Assembly: GCA_035493475.1 (NCBI GenBank)
Contig: DATJIF010000008.1
Span: forward strand, 1 to 64,000
Direction of reading: 5' to 3'
DNA length: 64,000 bases
Source: Actinospica sp035493475
GTDB lineage: Bacteria > Actinomycetota > Actinomycetes > Streptomycetales > Catenulisporaceae
Shown: one piece after another, positions 40,793 to 49,903 of the stretch
Layout: the number at the start of each line of letters is the position of its first letter
How positions within the stretch are numbered: the first letter of the stretch is position 1
The notes under the pieces: model-generated
The model's input: only the letters and a program-made list of their open reading frames with translations
Database searches by the model: none
What the model was told of the DNA's origin: nothing
Position numbers and translations under genes: made by a program

Positions 40793-42457
40793 GTGACCAG
40801 TTCCGCGAACACTGCTGACCAGCCCACTGTCCTGCTGCGCGGCGGCGCCGTGTACAACCCGGCCGAGCCCTACGCGACCGCGCTGCTGACGGTCGGCGAC
40901 ACGATCGCGTGGATCGGCTCTGAAGACGGCGCCGACCTGCACGTGGACGCGGCGGACGCGGTGATCGACCTGAACGGCGCGCTGGTGACCCCGGCGTTCA
41001 CAGACTCGCATGTGCACGCGACGTCCACCGGGCTCGCGCTGACCGGTCTCGACCTGGCCGGATCGACCTCCGGCACCGACCTGCTCGACCGGGTCGCGGC
41101 GTATGCGCGGACGCTCCCGGCCGACGCGGTCGTGCTCGGCACCGGTTGGGACGAGACCGAGTGGGCCGACGCGATCCCGCCGAGCGCCACGGAGCTGGAC
41201 CGGGCCGCCGGTGGTCGCGAGGTGTATCTGTCCCGAGTGGACGTGCACTCCGCCGCCGTCTCCTCCGCGCTGCTGGCCGCCGTGCCCGAGGCCGTCGGTG
41301 CCGCCGGATTCCGCGGGGCGGGCCTCGTCGCGCAGGACGCGCACCACCTCGTGCGCACCGCCGCCTTCGGCCGGGTCTCCGCCGAACAGCGCGTCGAGGC
41401 GCAGCGGGCCGCGCGGAAGCGGGCCGCCGAGCTGGGCATCGGCGCGATGCACGAGTGCGGCGGACCGCAGATCTCCGGCGAGGACGACTTCACCGGCCTG
41501 CTGAAGCTCGCCGCCGAGGAGCCCGGGCCGTACGTCTTCGGCTACTGGGGCGAGCTCGGCGATCCGCTCAAGGCGCTGCGGCTCGGCGGCGTCGGCGCGG
41601 GCGGCGACCTGTTCATCGACGGCGCGATCGGTTCGCGCACCGCCGCGCTGCGCGATCCGTACACCGACGCCGTGGAGACCGGCGATCCGGCGCACGAGGG
41701 CGCCGCCTACCTGGACGGCGAGCAGATCGGCGCGTTCCTGGCCGCGTGCGCCGAGGCCGGGGTGCAGCCGGGCTTCCACGTGATCGGCGACCGTGCGATG
41801 GACCTGCTGGTCGGCGGCCTCGAGATCGCCGCCGCGGCCGTGGGGGAGGGCCGCGTCAGGGCCCTGACGGTACGCGCCGAGCACGCTGAGATGGCCGACT
41901 CCAAGGTGATCGAGAAGCTGGCCGGGTACGGCGTCGTGGTCAGCGCGCAGCCCGGCTTCGACGCGGCCTGGGGCGGGCCCGAGGGCATGTACGCGCGGCG
42001 GCTCGGCTGGGAGCGGGCCGAGGCGATGAACCCCTTCGCGGCGTACGGCGCGGCCGGGGTCGTGCTCGCGTTCGGCTCGGACTCGCCGGTGACCGCGCTC
42101 GGACCGTGGGAGGCGGTGCGCGCCGCCGCGTTCCACCGCACGCCCGCCGCCCGGATCACCGTGCGCGCCGCGTTCGCCGCGCACACCCGCGGCGGCTGGC
42201 GCGCGCTGCGGCCCGGCGCTCCGGGCGTCCCCGGCGACGAACAGGGTGTGCTGGCCCCCGGAGCCGCCGCCACGTACGCTGTGTGGCAGGCCGGTGACCT
42301 GGTCGTTCAGACCCCGGACAGCCGCGTCGCCGCCTGGTCCACGGACGAGCGCGCCGGAGTGCCCGGCCTGCCCGACCTCACCCCGGGCGAGCCGGTCCCG
42401 GCCTGTCTGCGCACGGCCGTGCGTGGACGCGTGGTGCACGATCTGCTCGCGGGATGA
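40793..42457 (+). CDS. YtcJ-like metal-dependent amidohydrolase
   Basis: Cytosolic hydrolase of 554 aa in the amidohydrolase_3 group. The first metal ligands are in FTDSHVHATSTG, later ligands in HVIGDRAMDLL and RAEHAEM, and the final Asp in LAFGSDSPVTALGPW. The N- and C-terminal ends form the small beta-sandwich typical of these barrels. The substrate cannot be told; relatives act on cyclic amides, ureas and N-acyl amino acids. GTG at 40793 begins just 18 bp after the preceding hypothetical gene. Confidence 0.85.
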   Translation: MTSSANTADQPTVLLRGGAVYNPAEPYATALLTVGDTIAWIGSEDGADLHVDAADAVIDLNGALVTPAFTDSHVHATSTGLALTGLDLAGSTSGTDLLDRVAAYARTLPADAVVLGTGWDETEWADAIPPSATELDRAAGGREVYLSRVDVHSAAVSSALLAAVPEAVGAAGFRGAGLVAQDAHHLVRTAAFGRVSAEQRVEAQRAARKRAAELGIGAMHECGGPQISGEDDFTGLLKLAAEEPGPYVFGYWGELGDPLKALRLGGVGAGGDLFIDGAIGSRTAALRDPYTDAVETGDPAHEGAAYLDGEQIGAFLAACAEAGVQPGFHVIGDRAMDLLVGGLEIAAAAVGEGRVRALTVRAEHAEMADSKVIEKLAGYGVVVSAQPGFDAAWGGPEGMYARRLGWERAEAMNPFAAYGAAGVVLAFGSDSPVTALGPWEAVRAAAFHRTPAARITVRAAFAAHTRGGWRALRPGAPGVPGDEQGVLAPGAAATYAVWQAGDLVVQTPDSRVAAWSTDERAGVPGLPDLTPGEPVPACLRTAVRGRVVHDLLAG

Positions 42458-42539
42458 GAAAGTCCAGCGGAGCTTAAGAAGTGCGTGGGAATGCGCGGGG
42501 AACCGCGCTCGCGGGCGGATTCGTCCGTACCGATGCGCG

Positions 42540-44429
42540 ATGATTGACGCGGACGATCCGCTCCAGTCCGCACGCGATCTGCCGTTGTCCGAGCAAGCGG
42601 AAAGGCCCCTCGTGGCACACCTCTGGCGCCCCCGTCGCCCCCGACCGGGCCGCGCTTGGCTGCCGCACCTCGGTGCGCTCGCCTCCGGTGGGCTGCTCTA
42701 CCCCGCCTTCGCGCCGATCGGCTGGTGGTGGCTGGCACCGATCGCGGTGGCCGGATTCACCCTCTCCGTGCGCGCCGCCCGCGAGGGCCGGGTGATGCGC
42801 GGCCGCAGGCGTCCGTGGGCGGCCGCGGCCTGGGCCGGATTCTGGTTCGGGCTGGCCTTCTGCTACACGATCTTCCGCTGGGTCGACGTCATCGGCGTGG
42901 ACGCGATGATCGCCCTCGGCCTGGTCGAGGCGCTCTACTTCGCCCCGCTCGGCGCGGCCGTCGCCTCGGTCTCCCGGCTGCGCTTCGCCGCGTTCTGGCA
43001 GGCGCTGCTGTGGGTCGGCGAGGAGTTCTTCCGGGACCGCTGGCCGCTCGGCGGCTTCTCCTGGGGCCGGCTCGCGTTCAGCCAGACCGACACGCCGCTC
43101 ACCAGGATCGTGGCGCTCGGCGGCGCCCCGCTGCTCAGCTTCGCGACCGCGCTCGTCGGCACGGTGCTCGCCGCGCTGGCGCTGCGCGCGCTGAGCGCCC
43201 GCCGGTCGCGGCGCACCGCACCGGAGATCGGCTGGGCCACGGCGGTGGGCCGGCGCGGTTCGCTCGGCTGGCTCGGCGCCGCGCTGGTGCTCCCGATCGT
43301 CGGCAACCTCGTGCCGCTGCAGACGACGGCGCAGAAGCCGGTCGAGCTCGCGGCGGTGCAGGGCGACGTGCCGCGCACCGGCCTCGACGCGTACGGCCAG
43401 GCTTTCGCGGTGCTCGACAACCATGCGAAGGTCACCCAGCAGTACGCGCAGGAGATCGCCGACGGCAAGGCCAAGCAGCCGGTCGCGCTGTTCTGGCCGG
43501 AGGACTCGGACGACGTCGACCCGTACGCGAGTCCCGAGGCCTACGCGATCGTCAGCGGCGCGGTGGCCGCGATCGGCGTGCAGACGCTGGTCGGCGCGGT
43601 CGTGGACGTCGGCGCGGACAAGGCCAAGGAGCTCGGCATCGTCTGGGACCCGAACACCGGGCCCGGCGCCACGTACGCCAAGCGGCACCTGGTCCCGTTC
43701 GGCGAGTACATCCCATGGCGCGCCGAGCTGACCAAGTACTTCTCCGAGATGAAGCTGGTGCCCAGGGACTTCGTCTCCGGCGACACCCCCGGCGTGCTGA
43801 CGGTCGGCGGCGTGAAGATCGCCACCGTCATCTGCTTCGAGGTCGCGTACGACGACATGGTCCGCTCCTCGGTGCTCGGCGACGGCGGCGTGCTCGTGGT
43901 GCAGACCAACAACGCCACCTACGGCTGGACCGACCAGCCCGCCGAGCAGATGGCCATCACCCAGCTGCGCGCGGTCGAGACCGGACGGCCCGTCATGGTC
44001 GCGGCCACCAGCGGCATCTCCGGGTACATCGACGCCTCCGGGCACATCGTCGAGGAGACCCAGCAGTTCGTTCCGGCCGTCGTCTCCGCCGAGGTGACGC
44101 CGCGCACCGGGCAGACCCTCGCGATCCGGCTCGGCGCCGCGCCCGAATGGGTGATGATGGGCCTCGGCCTCCTCGCCTGGGCGTACGCCGCCGCAGCGGG
44201 CCGCCGCCGCAGGCGGCTCGAGACGGCCTTCGCGACCGCCGCGGCCCCCGAGTCCGCCGTTCCGGTTTCGGCCGAGGCCGAGGTCTGCGACGGTGCGGTA
44301 ACGACCGCGTCCACCCCCGGCGCCCAGGCGGCTGAAGCCTCCCTGAAGGCGGTAAGCTCGCTGCCCGCGCCTGCTCCATCGTCAGCTGCTTCAGTCATCG
44401 TTTCGAATGCAAGGAAGGCCCACCCGTGA
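42540..44429 (+). CDS. lnt: Apolipoprotein N-acyltransferase
   Basis: Integral membrane enzyme of 629 aa that adds the third acyl chain to lipoproteins. About six to seven membrane helices in residues 35-280 are followed by an extracytoplasmic nitrilase-type domain. The catalytic triad is visible: Glu in LFWPEDSDDVD, Lys in YAKRHLVPFGEYIP and Cys in VICFEVAYDD. A last helix precedes a long Ala-rich cytosolic tail. ATG at 42540. Its stop overlaps the ppm1 GTG (GTGA); in Mycobacterium tuberculosis these two functions are fused in one protein. Confidence 0.93.
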   Translation: MIDADDPLQSARDLPLSEQAERPLVAHLWRPRRPRPGRAWLPHLGALASGGLLYPAFAPIGWWWLAPIAVAGFTLSVRAAREGRVMRGRRRPWAAAAWAGFWFGLAFCYTIFRWVDVIGVDAMIALGLVEALYFAPLGAAVASVSRLRFAAFWQALLWVGEEFFRDRWPLGGFSWGRLAFSQTDTPLTRIVALGGAPLLSFATALVGTVLAALALRALSARRSRRTAPEIGWATAVGRRGSLGWLGAALVLPIVGNLVPLQTTAQKPVELAAVQGDVPRTGLDAYGQAFAVLDNHAKVTQQYAQEIADGKAKQPVALFWPEDSDDVDPYASPEAYAIVSGAVAAIGVQTLVGAVVDVGADKAKELGIVWDPNTGPGATYAKRHLVPFGEYIPWRAELTKYFSEMKLVPRDFVSGDTPGVLTVGGVKIATVICFEVAYDDMVRSSVLGDGGVLVVQTNNATYGWTDQPAEQMAITQLRAVETGRPVMVAATSGISGYIDASGHIVEETQQFVPAVVSAEVTPRTGQTLAIRLGAAPEWVMMGLGLLAWAYAAAAGRRRRRLETAFATAAAPESAVPVSAEAEVCDGAVTTASTPGAQAAEASLKAVSSLPAPAPSSAASVIVSNARKAHP

Positions 44430-45223
44430 CCGAGTCGAACAACCCGGCCGAGTCCGCGCCGGAAGCCGACGCGCTCTCCCCGGTCCTGATCATCATCCCG
44501 ACCTACAACGAGGTGGACAACCTCGAGCGCATCATCACGCGGGTGCACGAGCACAATCCGCAGGTGCACGTCCTGGTCGCGGACGACAACAGCCCCGACG
44601 GCACCGGAGAGCTCGCGGACAAGCTGGCCGCGAAGGACGAGCGGATCCAGGTCATGCACCGCGCCGGGAAGCAGGGCCTGGGCGCGGCCTACATCGCGGG
44701 CTTCAAGTGGGGCCTCGAGCACGGCTACCAGCTGCTGATCGAGATGGACGCGGACGGCTCGCACCGCCCCGAGGACCTGCCCCGGATGCTCAAGGCGCTC
44801 GAGGAGCAGAACGCCGACCTGGTCATCGGCTCGCGCTACGTCAAGGGCGGCAAGATCGAGAACTGGCCGCTGCAGCGCCAGATCCTGTCCCGCGGCGGCA
44901 ACACGTACATCCACCTGGTCATGGGCCTGAAGGTGCGCGACGTGACCGCCGGCTACCGCATCTTCCGCCGCGGCACGCTCGAGCGCCTGGGCCTGGACTC
45001 GGTGCAGTCCGGCGGCTACATCTTCCAGACCGACCTCACCCGCCGGGTGAACAACCTCGGCATGAAGATCGTCGAGGTGCCGATCACCTTCGTCGAGCGC
45101 GAGATCGGCGTGTCGAAGATGAACAAGAGCATCATGTACGAATCGCTCTTCCGGGCCACGGCCTGGGGCCTCGAGGACCGCTGGGCCGCCATCACCGGAA
45201 AGCGGAAGAAGCAGCAGGGCTGA
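44426..45223 (+). CDS. ppm1: Polyprenol-phosphate mannosyltransferase
   Basis: GT2-type glycosyltransferase of 265 aa that transfers mannose from GDP-mannose to polyprenyl phosphate, the donor for lipoglycan and protein O-mannosylation. Motifs include IIPTYNEVDNLERII, VADDNSPDGT and the metal-binding EMDADGSHRPEDLP. No membrane helix is seen, so the protein is probably anchored by the adjacent Lnt. GTG overlaps the lnt stop. A hairpin follows before convergent rbpA. Confidence 0.93.
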   Translation: MTESNNPAESAPEADALSPVLIIIPTYNEVDNLERIITRVHEHNPQVHVLVADDNSPDGTGELADKLAAKDERIQVMHRAGKQGLGAAYIAGFKWGLEHGYQLLIEMDADGSHRPEDLPRMLKALEEQNADLVIGSRYVKGGKIENWPLQRQILSRGGNTYIHLVMGLKVRDVTAGYRIFRRGTLERLGLDSVQSGGYIFQTDLTRRVNNLGMKIVEVPITFVEREIGVSKMNKSIMYESLFRATAWGLEDRWAAITGKRKKQQG

Positions 45224-45247
45224 CGACGGCCCCTGCGGTCGCGAGCG

Positions 45248-45267
45248 GGGCGGGCGCGAGCCCGCCC
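45248..45267. terminator. Bidirectional hairpin between ppm1 and rbpA
   Basis: GGGCGGGC (45248-45255) and GCCCGCCC (45260-45267) form an 8-bp stem closed by the GNRA-type tetraloop GCGA. It lies in the 124-bp gap between two convergent genes and can serve both. Confidence 0.6.
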
Positions 45268-45347
45268 TCCGCACTCGACCATGCGTCCGACCGTCCCCTG
45301 GCCGCGCGACGGAGCCCGACCCGGCCGCGGACGGTCGTCTTGCCTCG

Positions 45348-45950
45348 CTACTTCGCCGACGGGCGCTTGGCCGCGGTCTTCTTCACCGGCTTGTCGGTGG
45401 TCTTGGTCGCCGGGGCCGGCTTGCTCGCCGTGGTCTTCTTGGCCGGGGCGGTGCCCGCGGTCGTCTTCTTGGCGGGCGCCTTCTTCGCGGCCGTGGTCTT
45501 CTTGGCCGCGGTGGACGCCGTCGCCTTCGGGGCCGTCGCCGTCTGCTCGCCGGCGGCCGCCTTCGGTGCACCGGTCGCCAGGTTCACCGGCGGGGCCGAG
45601 TGGCGTCCGCGTCCGCCGATGCCGCCGTGCCGCAGCACCTCGAGGCGCTCGGCGAGCACCTCCTCGAGCTCCGGGATGCTGCGCCGCTCGAGCAGCATGT
45701 CCCAGTGCGTCCTGGCCGGCTTGGTCGGCTTGTCCTCCTCGGCGACGCCGCCGACGCGCAGCGCCTGGGCACCGCACACGCGGCACTCCCAGACCATCGG
45801 CACCTCGGCCTCGACGGAGAAGGGCATGTGGAATCGGTGGCCGCTCGGGCAGGCGTACTCCACGTCCTGCCGCGGGGCCAGGTCTATCCCGCTGTCCGTC
45901 TCGTAACTGGTGGCACCCAGTCGGGTGCCTCGCAAAGCCCGCTCGCTCAT
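45348..45950 (-). CDS. rbpA: RNA polymerase-binding protein RbpA with long basic tail
   Basis: RbpA binds the principal sigma factor and stabilises open complexes in actinobacteria. Residues 1-108 are the normal protein: N-terminal tail, zinc-binding core (Cys34, His38, Cys56, Cys59), basic linker and the sigma-interacting segment ARTHWDMLLERRSIPELEE. Residues 115-200 form an extra Ala/Lys/Thr/Pro-rich tail with repeated AKKTTA units, like histone H1 tails. Typical RbpA is about 110-130 aa, so this one is nearly twice as long. ATG at 45950 has AGGAGG upstream. A SigR-type promoter precedes it, as for rbpA of Streptomyces coelicolor. Confidence 0.93.
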   Translation of the reverse strand: MSERALRGTRLGATSYETDSGIDLAPRQDVEYACPSGHRFHMPFSVEAEVPMVWECRVCGAQALRVGGVAEEDKPTKPARTHWDMLLERRSIPELEEVLAERLEVLRHGGIGGRGRHSAPPVNLATGAPKAAAGEQTATAPKATASTAAKKTTAAKKAPAKKTTAGTAPAKKTTASKPAPATKTTDKPVKKTAAKRPSAK

Positions 45951-45991
45951 TCCCCACTGCCTCCTAGCCCGCTTGCCGTGTCCAGTGGAGC

Positions 45992-46019
45992 CAACGCCCA
46001 AAGGCGCCGCAATGTTCCC
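45992..46019 (-). promoter_or_regulatory. Predicted SigR promoter of rbpA
   Basis: On the minus strand GGGAAC (46019-46014) and GTTG (45995-45992) are separated by exactly 18 nt, matching the SigR consensus GGGAAT-N18-GTT. The start would be near 45985, about 35 nt before the ATG. In S. coelicolor rbpA belongs to the thiol-oxidative-stress regulon of SigR. The hit is by eye and covers only ten defined bases. Confidence 0.65.
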
Positions 46020-46249
46020 GCGCCCCCCAGGTGGGAGCGAAACCGGCATACCCGAAAAAAATCATTCGAATCGCCATTGATGTCACGGGGTGGACTACTC
46101 GGACGGGTGACGCTCCGGCAAAGCCTTGGCCAAAGCTTGCCCGGTCGGCGCCCGGGCGCCGTCTCACGCGGCGTGCCGACGCACTCACCGTGGTAAGGTC
46201 CGGCTCTCGCCGGTCTTGGCGGGGTGGATTTCGGAAGGCAGTTCGTAGG

Positions 46250-47818
46250 GTGGGAGTTTCGACCGGTGTGGTGGCACAGGTCGGGCGCGTCCCGGGGCCC
46301 AGGCGGCCTGAGTCCGCGCTGGACGAGGACGCCACGCGTTACCTGTGCACCGCGGCACACCTCGACGAGGGCTACGGCCGCGCGCTGATCCGGCACCTGC
46401 TGGTGCGCGAGGACCGGCAGCCGCCGGAGGCCGACGGCGTGGACCTGACGACCGTGGTGCGGCACGCGGTGGCCGCCCGCTCCCGGCGGCTGTACCGGGA
46501 CGGCGCGATCCTGGCGGTCGTGGTGGTGGCCACGGCGCTCGGCGGCTGGCCGGTGCCGTGCTTCCTGGCCTGGCTCGCCGCGATCGTGCTCGCGGTGCGC
46601 GCGCTGCGGCCGTCCGAGACGTACGCCGGACGCCGGTCCCGCGCCGAGTACGCCGACTCCGCGCGCGGCGAGCGGCCCCGCGCGGGCGCCCAGGCCGCGC
46701 TGTTCGCGCTGGTGGCCGTCGGCGTCGTGCTGACCGCCCTCGCGCTCACCCACACCGACCCCTTCGGCCTGCGCGCCGCGCTGCACATCAGCGCCCCGTC
46801 CGGCGGCTACGACCGGCTGCGCCGGATCCTCGCCCCGGCCGCCGCCGGACTCGGCTGCTGGATCGCCGTCTTCGCCGAGGAGCTGGCCGCGCGCTCCACG
46901 ATCGCCGACCGGCTCTCGCCCGGCCACTACACGCCGAGCCGCTGGCTCTCCGCCGAGCCCGCGTGGGCCCAGCAGGCGCTCGGCGTGCTCGGCGCCCGGC
47001 AGGCCGCCGCGCAGAACGTGCGTCCGCCGCTGGCCGCGACCGGCGAGCCCTTCCTCGGCGCCGGACGGCAGGCGCTGCGTCGCAGATGGCTGATCGACCT
47101 CGGCCCGGCCGCCTCCCGCTCGGCGCCGTTCGACACCGAGGACCTGCTCGACCGCGCGTGCGAGGCGCTCACCGACGGCCTCGGCCCGCTGGATCCCGGG
47201 GGACCGGCCCTGGTGCTGGTGGACGACTACCCGGTGGCCGCCGGTCCCGCGCTGGCCACCCGCGGCGACGCCGAACTCCCGGTGCGCCTGCTGCCGGTCC
47301 CGGCCGCTCCCGCGCGCGGCCACACCTCGGCCCGCCGGTTCCGCCGGGTGCGCGTGGCCCGCGGCGCGGCCGGGCTGACCGTGACCGTGTTCGTCGGCGC
47401 GACGGCGGGCAACGGCCTGCTCCAGGTCGAGCTGTACGGCTACGTCGTCGCGCCGATCGCCAACCGCTACCGGCTCGCCGACCGCCTCGGCCCGTGGGGC
47501 TGGGAGAGCGCCGGCGCCAGCGCCGCCCGCGCCGCGCGCCGCACCCCCGGCCGGATCCTGGCCGCCCCCGCGAACGTCTGGCGCACCGTCACCGACCCGC
47601 TGGTCCGCCGCCACTACGGCGCCGTGGCCCGCAAGGCCGCCCAGCACGGCACCGAACTCGACGCCGGCGCCCGCTTCGACCCCCGCGCCGCCGTCGGCGC
47701 CGACCTCGGCGAGGACTTCTTCGGCGACGAGGACGCGAACCTCTACCTCGCCGTCGTCGAGCGCCGCGTCCGCAACGAGCTGCGGCACCTGCTCCCCCCG
47801 GACCGCGCCGAGTTCTGA
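46250..47818 (+). CDS. Hypothetical membrane protein, 522 aa
   Basis: Family not recognised. The first 75 residues are cytosolic, then a hydrophobic pair (about 85-120, including GAILAVVVVATALGGW), a second hydrophobic region around 150-175 and a third near 205-220. The C-terminal 300 residues are soluble, Arg/Ala/Pro-rich, with an internal FVGATAGNGLLQVELYGYV strand-like segment. GTG at 46250 has GGAAGG 12 nt upstream; earlier in-frame codons look non-coding. It diverges from rbpA. Confidence 0.7.
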   Translation: MGVSTGVVAQVGRVPGPRRPESALDEDATRYLCTAAHLDEGYGRALIRHLLVREDRQPPEADGVDLTTVVRHAVAARSRRLYRDGAILAVVVVATALGGWPVPCFLAWLAAIVLAVRALRPSETYAGRRSRAEYADSARGERPRAGAQAALFALVAVGVVLTALALTHTDPFGLRAALHISAPSGGYDRLRRILAPAAAGLGCWIAVFAEELAARSTIADRLSPGHYTPSRWLSAEPAWAQQALGVLGARQAAAQNVRPPLAATGEPFLGAGRQALRRRWLIDLGPAASRSAPFDTEDLLDRACEALTDGLGPLDPGGPALVLVDDYPVAAGPALATRGDAELPVRLLPVPAAPARGHTSARRFRRVRVARGAAGLTVTVFVGATAGNGLLQVELYGYVVAPIANRYRLADRLGPWGWESAGASAARAARRTPGRILAAPANVWRTVTDPLVRRHYGAVARKAAQHGTELDAGARFDPRAAVGADLGEDFFGDEDANLYLAVVERRVRNELRHLLPPDRAEF

Positions 47819-47918
47819 GCACCGCGGCACGGCCGGGAACGGCCGTTCAACGGAAACCCCAGCAGAGTTCTCGTTGCCCGGGGCGACTCGACTGCTGCGG
47901 GGCGGACGCTACGACTCC

Positions 47919-47975
47919 GGCCCCCGAGGGCACTCAACACATGCACGACACGGTGCTGCGTGCCCGTCGGGGGCC
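47919..47975 (+). terminator. Long hairpin after the 522-aa membrane protein gene
   Basis: GGCCCCCGAGGGCAC (47919-47933) pairs with GTGCCCGTCGGGGGCC (47960-47975) with one bulged base and a 26-nt loop. A smaller GGGG/CCCC hairpin overlaps its right side. The 307-bp gap 47819-48125 holds this structure and the marR terminator, and no gene was seen in it. There is no T-run, so function as a terminator is inferred from position. Confidence 0.45.
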
Positions 47976-48045
47976 GTCGAAAGCCCCGTCCGCTTAAGCG
48001 TTTTAGTCCACTGTTTCGCGCCCGCCGACCCCTGAAACGAGAAAG

Positions 48046-48074
48046 CCCCCGTCGGGCTCATGACCTGACGGGGG
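48046..48074 (-). terminator. Rho-independent-type terminator of marR
   Basis: Read on the minus strand, CCCCCGTCAGG pairs with CCCGACGGGGG (one mismatch) around a 7-nt loop and is followed by GCTTTCTCGTTTC. Stem followed by a T-rich run is the classical form and rare in so GC-rich a genome. It lies 52 nt after the marR stop. Confidence 0.75.
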
Positions 48075-48125
48075 TGGGTGGTGAAGAACGGTTCGCGGTG
48101 GGTGTGCGCGTCCCGGGACGAGGTG

Positions 48126-48662
48126 TCAGAGCTCGCTCAGCGCATTGCTGAGCTTCTCCAGGTGGTCGACCACGGCCGAGAACTCCTCCTCGGTCAGGGC
48201 CTTGCGAACGGAGCGCTCCAGCGCCCGCACGCGCTTCTTCGCGGTGTCGAACGCCTCCTGGCCGAGCTGGGTGACCGTGGTGGTGATCACCCGGCCGCCG
48301 CCGGGGTGCGAGGTGCGGGTGATGTAGCCCTTGCGCTCGAGCGCGGCGACCAGTCCGACCATCGCCTGCGGCGTGACCGAGACCGAGCGCGCCAGCGTGG
48401 CGGAGGAGGCGCTCTTGAGGTGCACCAGGGCCTGCAGGACGCCGTACTGGGCCTCCGTCAGGTCGACCTCGTCCAGCACCCGGTCCACGTGCCGGCCGAG
48501 CTCGCGGTTGCACCGGGTGAGCAGCCAGGAGGTGTAGCCGTCCTTCGGCTTGTACGACGCCTCCTGGGCGCGCACCGCCTCAGCCTCGGCCACCTGGCGG
48601 GCCCGGCGGGCCGAGCGGCCACCCGTGGGCAGCAAGGCCTGGTTCTTCGTAGCTGTGCTCAT
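48126..48662 (-). CDS. MarR-family transcriptional regulator
   Basis: Regulator of 178 aa. A basic N-terminal extension of about 40 residues precedes the MarR winged helix (LTEAQYGVLQALVHL, ATLARSVSVTPQAMVGLVAALERKGYI, and the wing SHPGGGRVITTTVT). Such proteins are dimers that release DNA on binding phenolic or oxidising ligands. ATG at 48662. No divergent target is adjacent; an imperfect inverted repeat at 48835-48866 lies upstream. A clear terminator follows the gene. Confidence 0.88.
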   Translation of the reverse strand: MSTATKNQALLPTGGRSARRARQVAEAEAVRAQEASYKPKDGYTSWLLTRCNRELGRHVDRVLDEVDLTEAQYGVLQALVHLKSASSATLARSVSVTPQAMVGLVAALERKGYITRTSHPGGGRVITTTVTQLGQEAFDTAKKRVRALERSVRKALTEEEFSAVVDHLEKLSNALSEL

Positions 48663-48834
48663 TGTTGCGTGTGACCCCTTCGCATCCTGTTTAGCGGCCC
48701 CGCCCGGCGGCCGCCGAGGGTCGCAGGGCGCTGAGGCGCAGCGCGCGGGGAGGGCGCGTCCGCGCCGTCGGCGGGCCTCTCCAGGCCATGATAAACCCGA
48801 ATGGAGCAACCCGGAACCACTGTCAGAAAAAACG

Positions 48835-48866
48835 CTGATGGACTTTTCTGCAGGCCTGTACATCAG
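48835..48866. promoter_or_regulatory. Imperfect inverted repeat upstream of marR
   Basis: CTGATGGAC (48835-48843) and GTACATCAG (48858-48866) are inverted copies with one mismatch. They sit about 170 bp before the marR start in AT-richer DNA and could bind a dimeric regulator. Distance from the start makes autoregulation uncertain. Confidence 0.3.
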
Positions 48867-48914
48867 TCGTCGTGAGATCACGCCAGGCGGCAAGATAGCG
48901 GCAGCGCATTATAA

Positions 48915-48929
48915 CTGACGGCCCGTCAG
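48915..48929 (-). terminator. Short hairpin overlapping the epimerase stop
   Basis: CTGACG-GCC-CGTCAG forms a 6-bp stem with a 3-nt loop, overlapping the stop codon at 48926-48928. On the minus strand it is followed by TTATAATG, an AT-rich run suited to termination. Confidence 0.5.
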
Positions 48930-49882
48930 CTGACTTGGATGCCCCAACGGTGAGTCACCGTGCCGCCCGGTTCCAAGCGCTTCAGATCTGTGCCGGAGTT
49001 GAACGCGTCCGGGGGCGCGCTCATCGGCTCGATCGCCACCGCCGCGCGCCGCGCGCCCCCGGCCAGCGCGTCGCCTGTGAACACCTGGACCCACTCCAGT
49101 CCGCGTCCCAACCAGAGAGTGACGGCGTTCCCACCGGGAGCGCTCAGTCTAATGCGACCGATACCGTCCAATTCCCGTTGCAGACCGCCGAACGCGGTGT
49201 CGAGAGGGGTTCCCGCGAGGCACCGCGGCTTGCGGAAATCGTAAGGGCTCGAATCCACATCGAAACCGCCGCGCGGAATCATCCGCTCGTCCACCGCGAG
49301 ATAGCGCTCAGCGGGCAGATGCAGTGTCCATTCGTCGGCGCGTCCTTCCGCGGGTTGCACTCCGGGCGTGATATAGGGGTGGGCCCCGAAGCCGTACGGG
49401 GCAGGATGTACGCCAGTGTTTCTCGCACAGATGTCTACGGCGAGTCCATCGGTTCCTACGCGGTACTCGACGCTCAGTTCGAGGGTATGCGGGTAACCCG
49501 GATGGGGGAACAGGGAGAGCTCGAGCCGCACCCGGTCCGCCTCGTGCGCGGCGAGCCGCCAGGGCATCCACCGGGTCAGTCCGTGGATCGCGTTGCCGGT
49601 GACCGGTTCCGTGACGTCGAGCTGCTGCGACCGCCCGTCGAACGTGTACTTCCCCTCCGCCACGCGGTTGGCCCACGGCAGCAACACCTGGCCCGCGCCG
49701 TGCGCCACCGGCTCCTGCTCGCCGTAACCCGCGATCAGCGGCCTGACCTCGCCGTCCGCCGCGTACTCGAGCACCCGCAGCCCCGCGCCGACCTCAGTGG
49801 CCACGGCGCGGTACCCGCCTCCGGCGATCTCGAACTGACGGCCAGTCGGGGCCGGTGCCCGCTCCAAGTTCACTTCGTTCAC
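48926..49882 (-). CDS. Aldose 1-epimerase (mutarotase) family protein
   Basis: Protein of 318 aa of the galactose mutarotase beta-sandwich fold, interconverting alpha and beta anomers of aldoses. NAIHGLTRWMPW carries one catalytic His and YGFGAHPYI the other; the catalytic Glu is probably that of AVAIEPMSAPPDAFNS. The start is between GTG 49882 (MNEVNLERAP) and GTG 49873; earlier in-frame sequence looks like intergenic repeat. It faces a repeat-rich upstream region. Confidence 0.85.
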   Translation of the reverse strand: MNEVNLERAPAPTGRQFEIAGGGYRAVATEVGAGLRVLEYAADGEVRPLIAGYGEQEPVAHGAGQVLLPWANRVAEGKYTFDGRSQQLDVTEPVTGNAIHGLTRWMPWRLAAHEADRVRLELSLFPHPGYPHTLELSVEYRVGTDGLAVDICARNTGVHPAPYGFGAHPYITPGVQPAEGRADEWTLHLPAERYLAVDERMIPRGGFDVDSSPYDFRKPRCLAGTPLDTAFGGLQRELDGIGRIRLSAPGGNAVTLWLGRGLEWVQVFTGDALAGGARRAAVAIEPMSAPPDAFNSGTDLKRLEPGGTVTHRWGIQVS

Positions 49883-49903
49883 AAGTGGACACTGTAATCG
49901 CGA

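Noticed and set aside
47991..48000. CGCTTAAGCG palindrome followed by TTTTAG as a terminator
   Set aside because: A 5-bp stem without a loop cannot form a stable hairpin; the neighbouring larger structures explain termination better.
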